Positions 21,448 to 29,035 are shown, counted from the first letter of the stretch. The stretch is DNA of 29,194 nucleotides from JALYUA01 sp039931865 (GCA_039931865.1 JBDTRB010000043.1:1-29194), one strand, 5' to 3'. A program made the numbers and translations. The notes: generated from the sequence alone by a model not told the origin.

Positions 21448-21476
21448 CCGGGTTCGAATCCCGGCGTCCCGACCAA
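21448..21476 (+). repeat. attR: 29-bp copy of the tRNA-Pro 3' end
   Basis: This is identical to 12147-12175. The upstream half of a tRNA is absent, so it is only an attachment-site copy and not a second tRNA gene. It marks the right limit of the element. Confidence 0.9.
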
Positions 21477-21637
21477 ATCATCCACGACGATTCCAACGCA
21501 CCTCAGCGCTCGGGCCTTCCGGCGGGAAGCGGGAAGCCCGTTCTTTTTGCCGACCATGCGTTTTCGAGGGTCCTCGCGGCCGGATTCGTCCACAGATGCA
21601 TCGAGTTGCGGATCGCCGGAAGTTGCAATGAAGCCGA

Positions 21638-21790
21638 ATGAGTTCCATGATCCGCGGCGGCATCTCGAAGTCGGTCGCGATGTCGATCTCCGGGCACCAG
21701 CGCGTGTTCCAGCAGAACAACATCGGGACGACCGGGATCAGCTGCGCGCCCTGGAGGCGTCCCGCGCTGCCCTCGACGACGCAGCCTCGG
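21638..21790 (+). pseudogene. Decayed C-terminus of a second integrase
   Basis: One frame gives MIRGGISKSVAMSISGHQ then VFQQNNIGTTG. Another takes over with DQLRALEASRAALDDA. This order is the end of a phage-type integrase (NMvrAGvsexVAMxisGHkTrsVFeRYNIvsegDl...), including the catalytic His of SGH, but the nucleophile Tyr is replaced (QQN). FHDPRR, read at 21643 in yet another frame, may be the FHDLRR box brought next to MIRGG by a deletion. It cannot encode an active recombinase. Confidence 0.55.
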
Positions 21791-21835
21791 TGCCGCTTCC
21801 GGCCCCGACGGTCACGGAGGAGGAGGTCAGAACAG

Positions 21836-22012
21836 ATGGCGACCAAGCAGAAGGGTCCCGGACTGCCGCCAGAGCACCTCGGCCCCGAGCGCCGGCGGCC
21901 GGCGATCGTGTGGTCCGACGATCCCGTATGGTCGAAGGCGAAGACGGGCGTCCCGATCAAAGGCACGGGCTTCATCTGGAAACCGGATGAGGACCGACGG
22001 AAGAAGACCTGA
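21836..22012 (+). CDS. Small basic hypothetical protein
   Basis: ATG 21836 follows GGAGGAGGAGGTCAGAACAG, a strong Shine-Dalgarno. The 58-residue product contains GPERRRPAIVWSDDPVWSKA and ends KPDEDRRKKT. No motif is recognised. It lies among integrase remnants outside attR and may be a surviving gene of an older element. Confidence 0.45.
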   Translation: MATKQKGPGLPPEHLGPERRRPAIVWSDDPVWSKAKTGVPIKGTGFIWKPDEDRRKKT

Positions 22013-22171
22013 GATTCGTCCACAGGTCCCTCCACAGGTTGCGTTTTTCCTCAGCAAAATGGCGAAGGGCCGTCCGGTGCGGACTTTCCGGCTCGCCGTT
22101 TCAGGGGTGGCTGGTTGACCGTCCGGAGTGGCGGTGCCGTCTCTGATAAACGATGCCGACCCTCGCGGGGC
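22013..22171. other. Short non-coding stretch with repeat copies
   Basis: It holds GATTCGTCCACAG at 22013-22025 (also at 21583-21595) and the right copy of the 21-bp inverted repeat (22086-22106). Nothing else recognisable is present. Confidence 0.4.
22086..22106 (-). repeat. 21-bp inverted repeat, right copy
   Basis: TTCCGGCTCG...TTTCAGGG is the exact reverse complement of 12283-12303. It lies about 300 bp past the decayed integrase C-terminus. Read in the direction of its neighbouring integrase, it has the same orientation as the left copy has to the active integrase. Confidence 0.6.
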
Positions 22172-23101
22172 TCACGGACGGAACGCGCTGGTGTCGACGC
22201 CTCCGCAGAGCTGTCCGGACCCGGTCGAGCCGTTCGTGTAGCTCTTTGTTGATCCCGTAAGCAGGTCCGTGACGGTGATGACGTACTGAACGTCCGTCAG
22301 CGGGGCGTGGAAGAACCAGTAATTACCTCCCAGCGCCGGCGAGCGGGTCGCGTCAACCATCTTCACTATGACCTCCGGAAACGTCGAATCTCCAGTGAAC
22401 TCGGGCAGGCTGAAATAACCTGACCGGTCGGTGATCAGATTGGGAGTGCGTTGCGTAACGGCGCCCGTTCTGGGATCCGTTGCCGTGAGACGGACCTCGA
22501 ATCTGTTTCCAATGAGACCCAGACTGGCACTCGTGCCGGACGCGGTCAAAAAAATGTATCCGCTCCTCTGCGTGCCGGGCGTCATCATCGCGGAAGGCGT
22601 ATCGCCCTGTACGGCGAACCAGGGCCCGGCGGGCGGCGGGGCGAGCACAACCCAATTCGCGAAGACCGGACCTCTACAGCTCGTGAGATTCGTGATCGCG
22701 ACGACGTCACCCGCCTGAACGTCGACAGGCGGAGTCAGCATCACCGCTTCGGTGGCGAAAAGAGTTCCGTTTACCGGATTGAGCCGAACCGGTTCGTTGA
22801 CGGCGAATGGCCCCCGTTCGCCGACCAAGTCGAACGTCGGAATGGGCCGTGCGGGGGTCGAGGGCCGGAAGAACCTGATCTTGACGGCAGCCGGGCACGG
22901 CGACGCAGACCAACCGAAGGTCGCCGTCGTCAGGCGTCCGCTGAGGGTCGCCGGGCGCGCCGTCTCGACGATGGTTTCAACCCCCGAGACGGAAACGTTT
23001 CCGCCGTTCGAGAGGGACATCCCCACTGTGATCGTCTGGCCGACTGTCAAGGCGGCGGGCACGAGAATGAGACAGAGCCCGACCGCACCGATGAACCGCA
23101 A
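22172..23101 (-). CDS. Exported protein with a terminal domain like the propeller protein's
   Basis: The minus-strand frame is open from 23305, but the region before 23101 looks non-coding. A TTG at 23101 begins a fitting signal peptide (LRFIGAVGLCLILVPAALTV), so the start is uncertain and a weak one. The ~300-residue mature part is beta-rich (ITVGMSLSNGGNVSVSGVET; FDLVGERGPFAVNEPVRLNP; EAVMLTPPVDVQAGDVVAIT). The last ~100 residues (NRFEVRLTATDPRTG, TFPEVIVKMVDA, LGGNYWFFHAPLTDVQYVIT, ending GGVDTSAF) share layout with the C-terminus of the propeller protein at 5388-6740 (NARFQVQV..W, LVVKVVDG, NGKFWVFIGSLTDVDYRVT, ADTAAF). It is probably secreted. Function unknown. Confidence 0.65.
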   Translation of the reverse strand: MRFIGAVGLCLILVPAALTVGQTITVGMSLSNGGNVSVSGVETIVETARPATLSGRLTTATFGWSASPCPAAVKIRFFRPSTPARPIPTFDLVGERGPFAVNEPVRLNPVNGTLFATEAVMLTPPVDVQAGDVVAITNLTSCRGPVFANWVVLAPPPAGPWFAVQGDTPSAMMTPGTQRSGYIFLTASGTSASLGLIGNRFEVRLTATDPRTGAVTQRTPNLITDRSGYFSLPEFTGDSTFPEVIVKMVDATRSPALGGNYWFFHAPLTDVQYVITVTDLLTGSTKSYTNGSTGSGQLCGGVDTSAFRP

Positions 23102-23271
23102 AAAACGACGAGAGGACGGGTAGGACGTAGGAACTCGCTGTGCCGAGTCCCGACTATATCGGCCTGAACCGTCTCGTTCGATCGGCTCATGAGCAGAAGG
23201 CTGGCGGCGAATGCGCGAAGAAGTCCGCAAAGGAATCGAAAGATTTCCGGAAGCCCGGTTAAACGGCGGCG

Positions 23272-23949
23272 TCAGCCTTCGGGAGAAAACCGGTAGCCGA
23301 CCCACGGCTCCGTGCGGATGTAGCGGGGGCGGTCGGGATCCGGTTCGAGCTTGCGCCGAAGGGTGCCCATGTGCACCCGAAGGGTGTCGTTGGACACTCC
23401 CGCGGTAGAGCCCCAGACCGTCGCCAGAAGCTGCCGGTGGGTCCAGACCGCTCCGGGCTTCGAGAGAAGGGCCAGGAGCAGAGAGAACTCGGTCGGCGTC
23501 AGATGGATCGATTTTCCCGAGCGGAAGACCGCGCGCGCGCCGCGGTCGACCTCGATCTCTCCGAAGCTCGCGAGCGGCAGGGACTCCGCCGATCCGCGCC
23601 GCAGAAGCGCCCGGGCCCTCGCAACCAGCTCCGCCACACCAAAGGGCTTGGTCACGTAATCGTCGGCGCCGGCATCCAGAAGCCGGACCTTCTCGCGCTC
23701 CTCCTGCCGCACGGTCAGCACGAGAATCGGCATCGCCGACGTCTGTCTTACTTTCCGGACCAGCTCCAGGCCGTTGACCTTCGGCATGTTGAGGTCCGTG
23801 ACGAGGAGGTCGAAGTGACCCCCGTCGAGCAGATCGCCCGCCTCCTCTCCGTCGATCGCCGTCTCGACCTCGTGCCCGGCCTTTTCGAGCGCGTCCCGGA
23901 CCACCTTGCGGATGGCCGCCTCGTCGTCGGCGACGAGAACCCGCGTCAC
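23272..23949 (-). CDS. KdpE-like OmpR-family response regulator
   Basis: The 225-residue protein starts at GTG 23949, overlapping the kinase stop (GTGA). A receiver domain has ADDE at residues 7-10, phospho-acceptor D52 in LLVTDLNMP and the conserved Lys in YVTKPF. An OmpR-type winged helix follows (IHLTPTEFSLLLALLSKPGA; LRVHMGTLRRKLEPD; IRTEPWVGYRFSPEG). With a KdpD-type kinase beside it and a potassium permease divergently transcribed, a KdpE-like role in potassium response is likely. No kdpFABC genes are in the window. Confidence 0.88.
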   Translation of the reverse strand: MTRVLVADDEAAIRKVVRDALEKAGHEVETAIDGEEAGDLLDGGHFDLLVTDLNMPKVNGLELVRKVRQTSAMPILVLTVRQEEREKVRLLDAGADDYVTKPFGVAELVARARALLRRGSAESLPLASFGEIEVDRGARAVFRSGKSIHLTPTEFSLLLALLSKPGAVWTHRQLLATVWGSTAGVSNDTLRVHMGTLRRKLEPDPDRPRYIRTEPWVGYRFSPEG

Positions 23950-25388
23950 GCGGCGGACCTCGGAAGCTCGATCACGAAGAGCGTGCCGCCGCCGGCGGCT
24001 TCCTCGAGGCGCAGACTGCCTCCGTTCAACTCGACCAGGCTTCTGGCGATGGCGAGGCCGAGACCGGTTCCCGGGGTCGTCTGCGTCGCCGAAAGGCGGA
24101 CGAAGCGCCCGAGGACGCGCTCCCGATCGGCCGCCGGGATCCCGGCGCCGCGATCCGCGACCTGGAGATAGACGAGAGCATCGCGACGGCCGGCGGACAC
24201 GCGGATCTCCGAATCGGCAGGGGAGTATCGGGCGGCATTCTCGAGCCCGTGCCCGAGCGCCTCCGTCAGCTGGCTCGGATCGACGTCCAGCCGGATCTCT
24301 TCCCGGGGAACATCGAGCGAAAGCGAGTGCCGCGCCAGCGAATCGCCGAATCGCGCCACCGCCGCCTCGACGACTTCGGCCGCGGTCACGAGCTCCTTGC
24401 GCGGCCGGGCGACCCCGGAGTCGAGGCGGACGACGTCCATCAATTCACCGATGCGTCGCGTGAGCGCCTGGATCTGATCGACCGCCAGCCGGGAAGTGGC
24501 GGAGCTTCCGATCTCGGCGGCCCAGTTCTCGATCGCCGCCCGCGCCGCCGCCACGGGCGTTTTCAGATCGTGCGCGAGCGCGGCGAGCAGGGTCGATTTC
24601 ATCTGATCGCTCGTCCTCGTCTCCTCCGCCTCCCTCTCGAGGCGGACGAAGCGTTCCCGCTCGATGGCGAGGCCGAGCAGGACGGCGCAGCCCTCCGCCA
24701 TCCGATCGCTGGAGCCCATGCCCCTCGCGACAAGCGCTCCGGCTCGCTGGACTCCGATCGGAATCGGCAGGTAGATGTCCGTCCCGCCGAGCTCCGAGGG
24801 GAATTCTGTGGATCGGCCCTGCCGGTAGGCAATCTCCGCGAGGTCCTGGCGAATTTCGAGAGTCGAAGTCGCTGCCCCCGGTTCGAGACCTCGTTCTCGG
24901 TCCCCCATGAGCACGGAGACGTGTCTGGCCTGGAGCGCCGTCGCCAGGCGATCCGCCGCGACCGCCAGCAGAGATTCGCGCGTCGTGTCCGAGAGAAACG
25001 CCTGAGAGAGACGCGTCAAATTAGCGAGATCGGCGCGTTCGGTCTCGACCTGGCGAAGCCGTTCGCGGCCGGTGGCCGAGAGCCGTCCGATCAGGAGGCC
25101 GCTCGCCAGGAACACGACGAGCGCCGCCACGTTCCGCGACTCGTCGACGTGGAAGGTGTAGAGAGGTGGGAAGAAGAAGAAGTTGAGCGCGAGGGTGCCG
25201 AGGATCGCGGCGAGAACGCCGGGCCCGCTCTCCCAGACCCAGGCCGAGAGGAACACCGACAGCAGAAGGAGCAGCGCGGCGGTCGAATCGGTCAAGCGTG
25301 GAAACAACTTCAACCCGCCGACGGTGAGCGCGACGAGCAGAGCCGCGCCCGGATAACCGGCCCAGAGATTCGGACGGGGCGCGGGCAC
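23946..25388 (-). CDS. Short KdpD-like sensor histidine kinase (DUF4118-GAF-HisKA-HATPase)
   Basis: The 480-residue protein starts at GTG 25388. Residues ~15-105 carry the KdpD-type DUF4118 membrane domain with FFFFPPLYTFHVDESRNVAA as hallmark. A GAF-like domain spans ~125-245. HisKA has H273 in LLAALAHDLKTPVAAARAAI, and HATPase_c has QVADRGAGIPAADRERVLGR and TGLGLAIARSLVELNGG. Full KdpD kinases carry ~350 further N-terminal residues (KdpD and USP domains), which are missing here. It therefore corresponds to the C-terminal half only. It overlaps the regulator gene by four bases. Confidence 0.9.
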   Translation of the reverse strand: MPAPRPNLWAGYPGAALLVALTVGGLKLFPRLTDSTAALLLLLSVFLSAWVWESGPGVLAAILGTLALNFFFFPPLYTFHVDESRNVAALVVFLASGLLIGRLSATGRERLRQVETERADLANLTRLSQAFLSDTTRESLLAVAADRLATALQARHVSVLMGDRERGLEPGAATSTLEIRQDLAEIAYRQGRSTEFPSELGGTDIYLPIPIGVQRAGALVARGMGSSDRMAEGCAVLLGLAIERERFVRLEREAEETRTSDQMKSTLLAALAHDLKTPVAAARAAIENWAAEIGSSATSRLAVDQIQALTRRIGELMDVVRLDSGVARPRKELVTAAEVVEAAVARFGDSLARHSLSLDVPREEIRLDVDPSQLTEALGHGLENAARYSPADSEIRVSAGRRDALVYLQVADRGAGIPAADRERVLGRFVRLSATQTTPGTGLGLAIARSLVELNGGSLRLEEAAGGGTLFVIELPRSAA

Positions 25389-25446
25389 GCCGGAATTCTA
25401 ACGGGCCGCGTCGCGCGTCAGGCCCCGCGGGCTCAATCGCCGGCAA

Positions 25447-25476
25447 TCTTTCGGGTTTCTTTCGGACTTCTTTCGT
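25447..25476. promoter_or_regulatory. Three tandem 11-bp-spaced TCTTTCG repeats, candidate regulator site
   Basis: TCTTTCGG at 25447-25454 and 25458-25465 and TCTTTCGT at 25469-25476 repeat with an 11-bp period, 23-52 bases upstream of the permease start in the 110-bp divergent intergenic region. Head-to-tail half-sites one helical turn apart are typical of OmpR/PhoB/KdpE-family regulators. Confidence 0.6.
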
Positions 25477-25498
25477 CCCGTCTTGTGAGACTCGGATC

Positions 25499-27598
25499 GT
25501 GACAGAGAGACAGTCCGCCGAGCGGCAGCCGTCCGCCCCCGTCCGGCCCCGACCGGGTCCGATCGAAAGCGAGCAGGAGTCGCCGCCGTGGCACGAGCCG
25601 GAATCTCCGGTTCGAAGGCTTCGAAAGCTGATCTTCGGCAAGCCGCGCGATCCCATGGACCCCCGGGTCTTTCACCACCTCTCCCTCGTGGCCTTTCTCG
25701 CGTGGGTGGGGCTCGGGGCGGACGGGCTGTCCTCCTCCGCCTATGGTCCGGAGGAAGCGTTCAAGGCGCTCGGACAGCACATGTATCTCGCCGTCTTTCT
25801 CTGCTTGATGATGGCCGGCACCGTCTTCGTCATCTCGTTCGCGTACAGCCTTCTCATCGAGCACTTCCCGGGGGGAGGCGGGGGATATCTCGTCGCCACG
25901 AAGCTCCTCGGCCCCCGATTCGGCGTCGTCTCGGGCTGCGCGCTGATCGTCGACTACGTGCTCACGATCACCGTCTCGGTGGCCACGGGCTGCGACGCCA
26001 TTTTCAGTTTCCTGCCTCGCTCATGGGTCAGCCACAAGCTGACGACCGAAGTCCTCGTGCTGTGCCTCCTCGTCGTGTTGAATCTGAGAGGCGTCAAGGA
26101 GTCGGTGAAGTTTCTGCTGCCGATCTTCCTCGTTTTCGTCGTGACCCATGTCGTCCTGATCTCTTACGGCCTCATCGATCATTTCTCAGCGCTTCCCTCG
26201 GTCCTGCGGGGAGCGGTTTCGGAGGCGCGCACCAGCTCTTCCGCGATCGGCCTGCTTCCCACCCTGTTCATCCTCCTGCGCGCGTACTCGCTCGGCGGGG
26301 GGACGTACACGGGCATCGAAGCCGTGTCGAACGGCGTGCAGATCCTTCGCGAGCCCCGCGTCCGCAACGCGAAACGGACGATGCTGTACATGGCGCTCTC
26401 GCTCGCCTTCACCGCCGGCGGAATCCTCTTCTGCTATCTGCTGATCCACGCCCACTCGGCGCCCGGCAAGACCTTGAACGCCGTTCTCGCGGAGCGGCTC
26501 TTCGGGCCCTGGAGGCTCGGCGGATTCAACATCGGCGGCACCCTCGTCATCGTGACCCTCGTTTCGGAAGGGGCGCTGCTCTTCGTAGCCGCCCAGACCG
26601 GATTCATCGACGGGCCCCGGATCCTCGCGAACATGGCCGTCGATTCCTGGGTGCCGCGCCGATTCGCGCAGCTCTCCGACCGGCTGGTGACGAAGAACGG
26701 CGTCTTTTTAATGGGAGCCGGGGCCGTCGCGGTGCTCCTCTACTCGAAAGGGAAGAGCGATCTGCTGATTCTGATGTATTCGATCAACGTCTTTCTCACT
26801 TTCACGCTGACGGAGCTCGGGATGTCGCGCTTCTGGATCACCACCCGCAAGAACCCGGAGCACCGGAACTGGCGGCGCAACCTCGCTATACACGGCACCG
26901 GCTTGACGATGTGCCTGTCCATCCTGATCGTGAGCATCGTCGAGAAATTCACGGAAGGCGGATGGCTGACCGTCGTCGTGACGTCGGCATTCATCCTTCT
27001 CGCGTTTGCGATCCGGCGTCACTACGATCGGGTCGGCGAGCAGCTTCGCCGGCTGGACGATGTCCTGCTCCACATCCCCGTCCGGCCGCACGAGACCCCC
27101 GACGGTCTCGTGGATGCCACCCGGCCCGTCGCCGCCCTCCTCGTCAACGGATTCAGCGGCGTCGGAGTTCACACCTTTCTAACGATCCAGCAGTTGTTTC
27201 CCGAGCAGTTCACGGATTACCTTTTCGTGTCCGTCGGAGTCATCGACTCTGCCAGCTTCAAAGGCAGGGACGAAGTCGAGGCGCTTCAGCAATCGACGCG
27301 CGAAGGTCTCGGAAAGTACGTCGCTTTCGCGCGGCGGTTTGGATTTCGGGCGGAGGCTCGGGAGGCGATCGCGACGGAAGTCGTGGAAACGCTAGCCGAT
27401 CTCGCGCAGGCGACGCGCGCCCGGTATCCCCGCTGCGTGTTCTTCCTGGGCTCCCTCGTCTTCGAAAAGGACGACCTCGTCCACCGGATCCTCCACAACG
27501 AGACCGCGCTCGCGATCCAGCGGCGCCTTCAATTTGCCGGGATCGAGACGGTCGTGCTGCCGGTTCGGGTCCGCGGCCGGGTAGGGAGCGCAGCGTGA
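25499..27598 (+). CDS. APC-superfamily potassium permease (KimA/KUP-like)
   Basis: The 699-residue protein starts at GTG 25499. After a ~60-residue Pro-rich cytoplasmic start comes GLGADGLSSSAYGPEEAFKA, the first-helix motif of KimA-type high-affinity potassium importers (ADALSSxAYGPEE). About twelve membrane helices follow, e.g. MYLAVFLCLMMAGTVFVISF, LLPIFLVFVVTHVVLISYGL and GGFNIGGTLVIVTLVSEGAL. GGGGGYLVATKLLG and SLGGGTYTGIEAVSNGVQIL are conserved transport-core segments. The C-terminal ~200 residues are cytoplasmic and alpha/beta (VAALLVNGFSGVGVHTFLTI; YPRCVFFLGSLVFEKDDLVH). Many relatives are annotated simply as amino-acid permeases. The divergent KdpE/KdpD-like pair supports potassium. 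Confidence 0.85.
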   Translation: MTERQSAERQPSAPVRPRPGPIESEQESPPWHEPESPVRRLRKLIFGKPRDPMDPRVFHHLSLVAFLAWVGLGADGLSSSAYGPEEAFKALGQHMYLAVFLCLMMAGTVFVISFAYSLLIEHFPGGGGGYLVATKLLGPRFGVVSGCALIVDYVLTITVSVATGCDAIFSFLPRSWVSHKLTTEVLVLCLLVVLNLRGVKESVKFLLPIFLVFVVTHVVLISYGLIDHFSALPSVLRGAVSEARTSSSAIGLLPTLFILLRAYSLGGGTYTGIEAVSNGVQILREPRVRNAKRTMLYMALSLAFTAGGILFCYLLIHAHSAPGKTLNAVLAERLFGPWRLGGFNIGGTLVIVTLVSEGALLFVAAQTGFIDGPRILANMAVDSWVPRRFAQLSDRLVTKNGVFLMGAGAVAVLLYSKGKSDLLILMYSINVFLTFTLTELGMSRFWITTRKNPEHRNWRRNLAIHGTGLTMCLSILIVSIVEKFTEGGWLTVVVTSAFILLAFAIRRHYDRVGEQLRRLDDVLLHIPVRPHETPDGLVDATRPVAALLVNGFSGVGVHTFLTIQQLFPEQFTDYLFVSVGVIDSASFKGRDEVEALQQSTREGLGKYVAFARRFGFRAEAREAIATEVVETLADLAQATRARYPRCVFFLGSLVFEKDDLVHRILHNETALAIQRRLQFAGIETVVLPVRVRGRVGSAA

Positions 27599-27876
27599 CG
27601 CCCCTCCCATCCGCTTCGGGTCCGCGGACCCGCATCGTCGCGGCGATACTGGGTCTGATCGGTGTCCCGGTCCTGATCGCGCTCGCAGAGAGTCTCGGGA
27701 CGGGCAACGCCCGTCACGTCTGTTTCGTGGCAGCGGCGGCGGCCGCGATCGCCGCGGTCGCTATGCTTGCCAGCTCACTCGAGGTGCACGTGGACCGGCG
27801 GGGGCGAGCCCAATCGTCGCAACGGGATGGGTCGCACCTGCGGGCGCCCGGTCGGAAGCGAGCCGGATCTTCCTGA
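27595..27876 (+). CDS. Small two-helix membrane protein downstream of the permease
   Basis: GTG 27595 overlaps the permease stop (GTGA). The 93-residue product has two membrane helices (IVAAILGLIGVPVLIALAES and VCFVAAAAAAIAAVAMLASS) and a basic, polar C-terminus (RDGSHLRAPGRKRAGSS). The overlap implies co-translation and possibly a partner role for the permease, but no family is recognised. Confidence 0.55.
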   Translation: MTPLPSASGPRTRIVAAILGLIGVPVLIALAESLGTGNARHVCFVAAAAAAIAAVAMLASSLEVHVDRRGRAQSSQRDGSHLRAPGRKRAGSS

Positions 27877-28001
27877 AAGAACCGAGAGCGCCCGCAAATT
27901 CAAGATTTTCCGGCTGAGTTGGGTTCGCAAGCGTCCTTCGAGCGCTCGGGTGAAAGAGGAGCGCGGGCCGCTCTCAATACGCGCATCCAAAAGGAGGTGC
28001 T

Positions 28002-28139
28002 GTGAAGATCACGCCTGAGCAGCGCGCCAAGTTGGAAAGTCTCAACTCGACACTGTTCCGAGATCTCGCCACGGCTCGGCGGAGCGCGCGGCGATGTCGT
28101 CGCGCTCACGCTGGCCTCCATGGCGCCCGCGCCGGTTGA
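28002..28139 (+). CDS. Small protein, possibly frameshifted
   Basis: GTG 28002 follows a near-perfect Shine-Dalgarno (AAAAGGAGGTGCT). The frame encodes KITPEQRAKLESLNSTLFRD then LATARRSARR and becomes Arg-rich before stopping at 28139. One base over, a sensible frame continues from about 28090 (DVVALTLASMAPAPVEPGGS ... NARVLSA) to a TGA at about 28200. The gene may have been ~66 residues before a frameshift. No family is recognised. Confidence 0.45.
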   Translation: MKITPEQRAKLESLNSTLFRDLATARRSARRCRRAHAGLHGARAG

Positions 28140-28255
28140 GCCCGGCGGATCCGAGACGCGGGTACGGGCTGTGCGAAATGCCAGAGTTTTGTCAGCATGA
28201 ACTTCGCGGAGTGTCTACATCGCGAGGCAGCGAACTCTGAGAGTCGCGGTGATTC

Positions 28256-29035
28256 ATGGTCGCCCTGGCGATTGCACAACCCGCGGCCGCCGCACAACCC
28301 GCGGACGTCCGAGAGCCTGGTGTCCTACAGACTTTCCGGGCCAACTATGACGCCATGATGGCCAACTTCGAGCGCATGGCCAAGGCCACGGGCAACACGG
28401 CGCGTCAGGAACGTGCCAGCCAGGGGCGGAAAGCCATGCGGATGGTTACCGATGATCAGTTGATCAAATCCTTCGGACAGAACGAGGTCCCGGACCTCTC
28501 CGCCGGAGTGATGAACAGTCAGTACCTCGCCTCCCAAATGGAGTCCCAGCAGAAAGCAGCCGAGGGAAAGCGCCCCATGGCGACACGAACGGCCGGCTTT
28601 CCCGAGCCAGTCGCCGTCGTCGCCGGATGCAATGGGGTGGATGTTACGGCCGAGACGAGATATACGCTTTTCATCGCAAAAGAGGTTGTAAACGCGATCC
28701 TGGCCGCGGCGGCCTGGGCTTGCAACGGCAGAATGGACGACTATTTGAGTTGGCTCAAGAGCGACTACCTTCCCGCGCTGCAAACGGCAGGCGTCAAACA
28801 CTTCGTCGTATCGCGGCCTATCTTCGGCGGCGAGGGAGGCGAGGTCGTCTCATCGCGAATGCTCGAGAACCTCGCGGAAATTGATGGCGGTCCGGTCCTG
28901 ACGAAAGCGCTCGGCGAGGCGCAAGCGCGCGCCGTCAATGCCAGGGCGCTCCCGCTCGTTCGCTCGTCGACGACGAGCATCGTCAAGGTGCGAGCCGATT
29001 TGACCTATTCGACGGATTGTCCTCCCGCCAACTGA
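28256..29035 (+). CDS. Hypothetical protein, probably exported
   Basis: ATG 28256 lies just after an in-frame stop. The N-terminus (MVALAIAQPAAAAQPADV) looks like the end of a signal peptide without the usual basic part, so the true start may have been lost or lie in another frame. The 259-residue product is mostly helical (FRANYDAMMANFERMAKATG, AKEVVNAILAAAAWACNGRM, DYLSWLKSDYLPALQTAG). It has two cysteines in the middle (AGCNGVDVT, AWACNGR) and a C-terminal strand-rich part ending STDCPPAN. The segment KHFVVSRPIFGGEGGEVVSS resembles a dimeric alpha/beta-barrel (ABM-like) pattern. I do not recognise a family. Confidence 0.6.
   Translation: MVALAIAQPAAAAQPADVREPGVLQTFRANYDAMMANFERMAKATGNTARQERASQGRKAMRMVTDDQLIKSFGQNEVPDLSAGVMNSQYLASQMESQQKAAEGKRPMATRTAGFPEPVAVVAGCNGVDVTAETRYTLFIAKEVVNAILAAAAWACNGRMDDYLSWLKSDYLPALQTAGVKHFVVSRPIFGGEGGEVVSSRMLENLAEIDGGPVLTKALGEAQARAVNARALPLVRSSTTSIVKVRADLTYSTDCPPAN

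Larger units (their letters stand above)
12147..21476. mobile_element. Integrated element in tRNA-Pro with integrase and primase-helicase
   Basis: The limits are two copies of the 29-bp tRNA-Pro 3' end (12147-12175 and 21448-21476), which is the classical outcome of tyrosine-recombinase integration. The inside holds a tyrosine integrase on the minus strand, a TOPRIM/RepA-type primase-helicase on the plus strand and about a dozen small genes, mostly overlapping. The interior also shows more varied codon use than the flanks. Structural phage genes, a large terminase, a relaxase and type IV secretion genes are not seen. A replicating integrative plasmid or a phage-satellite-like element fits best; a decayed prophage is less likely because the operons look intact. 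Confidence 0.85.

Noticed and set aside
21448..21476. Second tRNA-Pro gene
   Set aside because: Only the 3' T arm and acceptor half is present. It is an attachment-site copy.
25588..27594. Long second-frame reading across the potassium permease
   Set aside because: The sequence is Arg/Pro-rich and without domains. Only its 3' part from 27595, past the permease, is kept as a gene.
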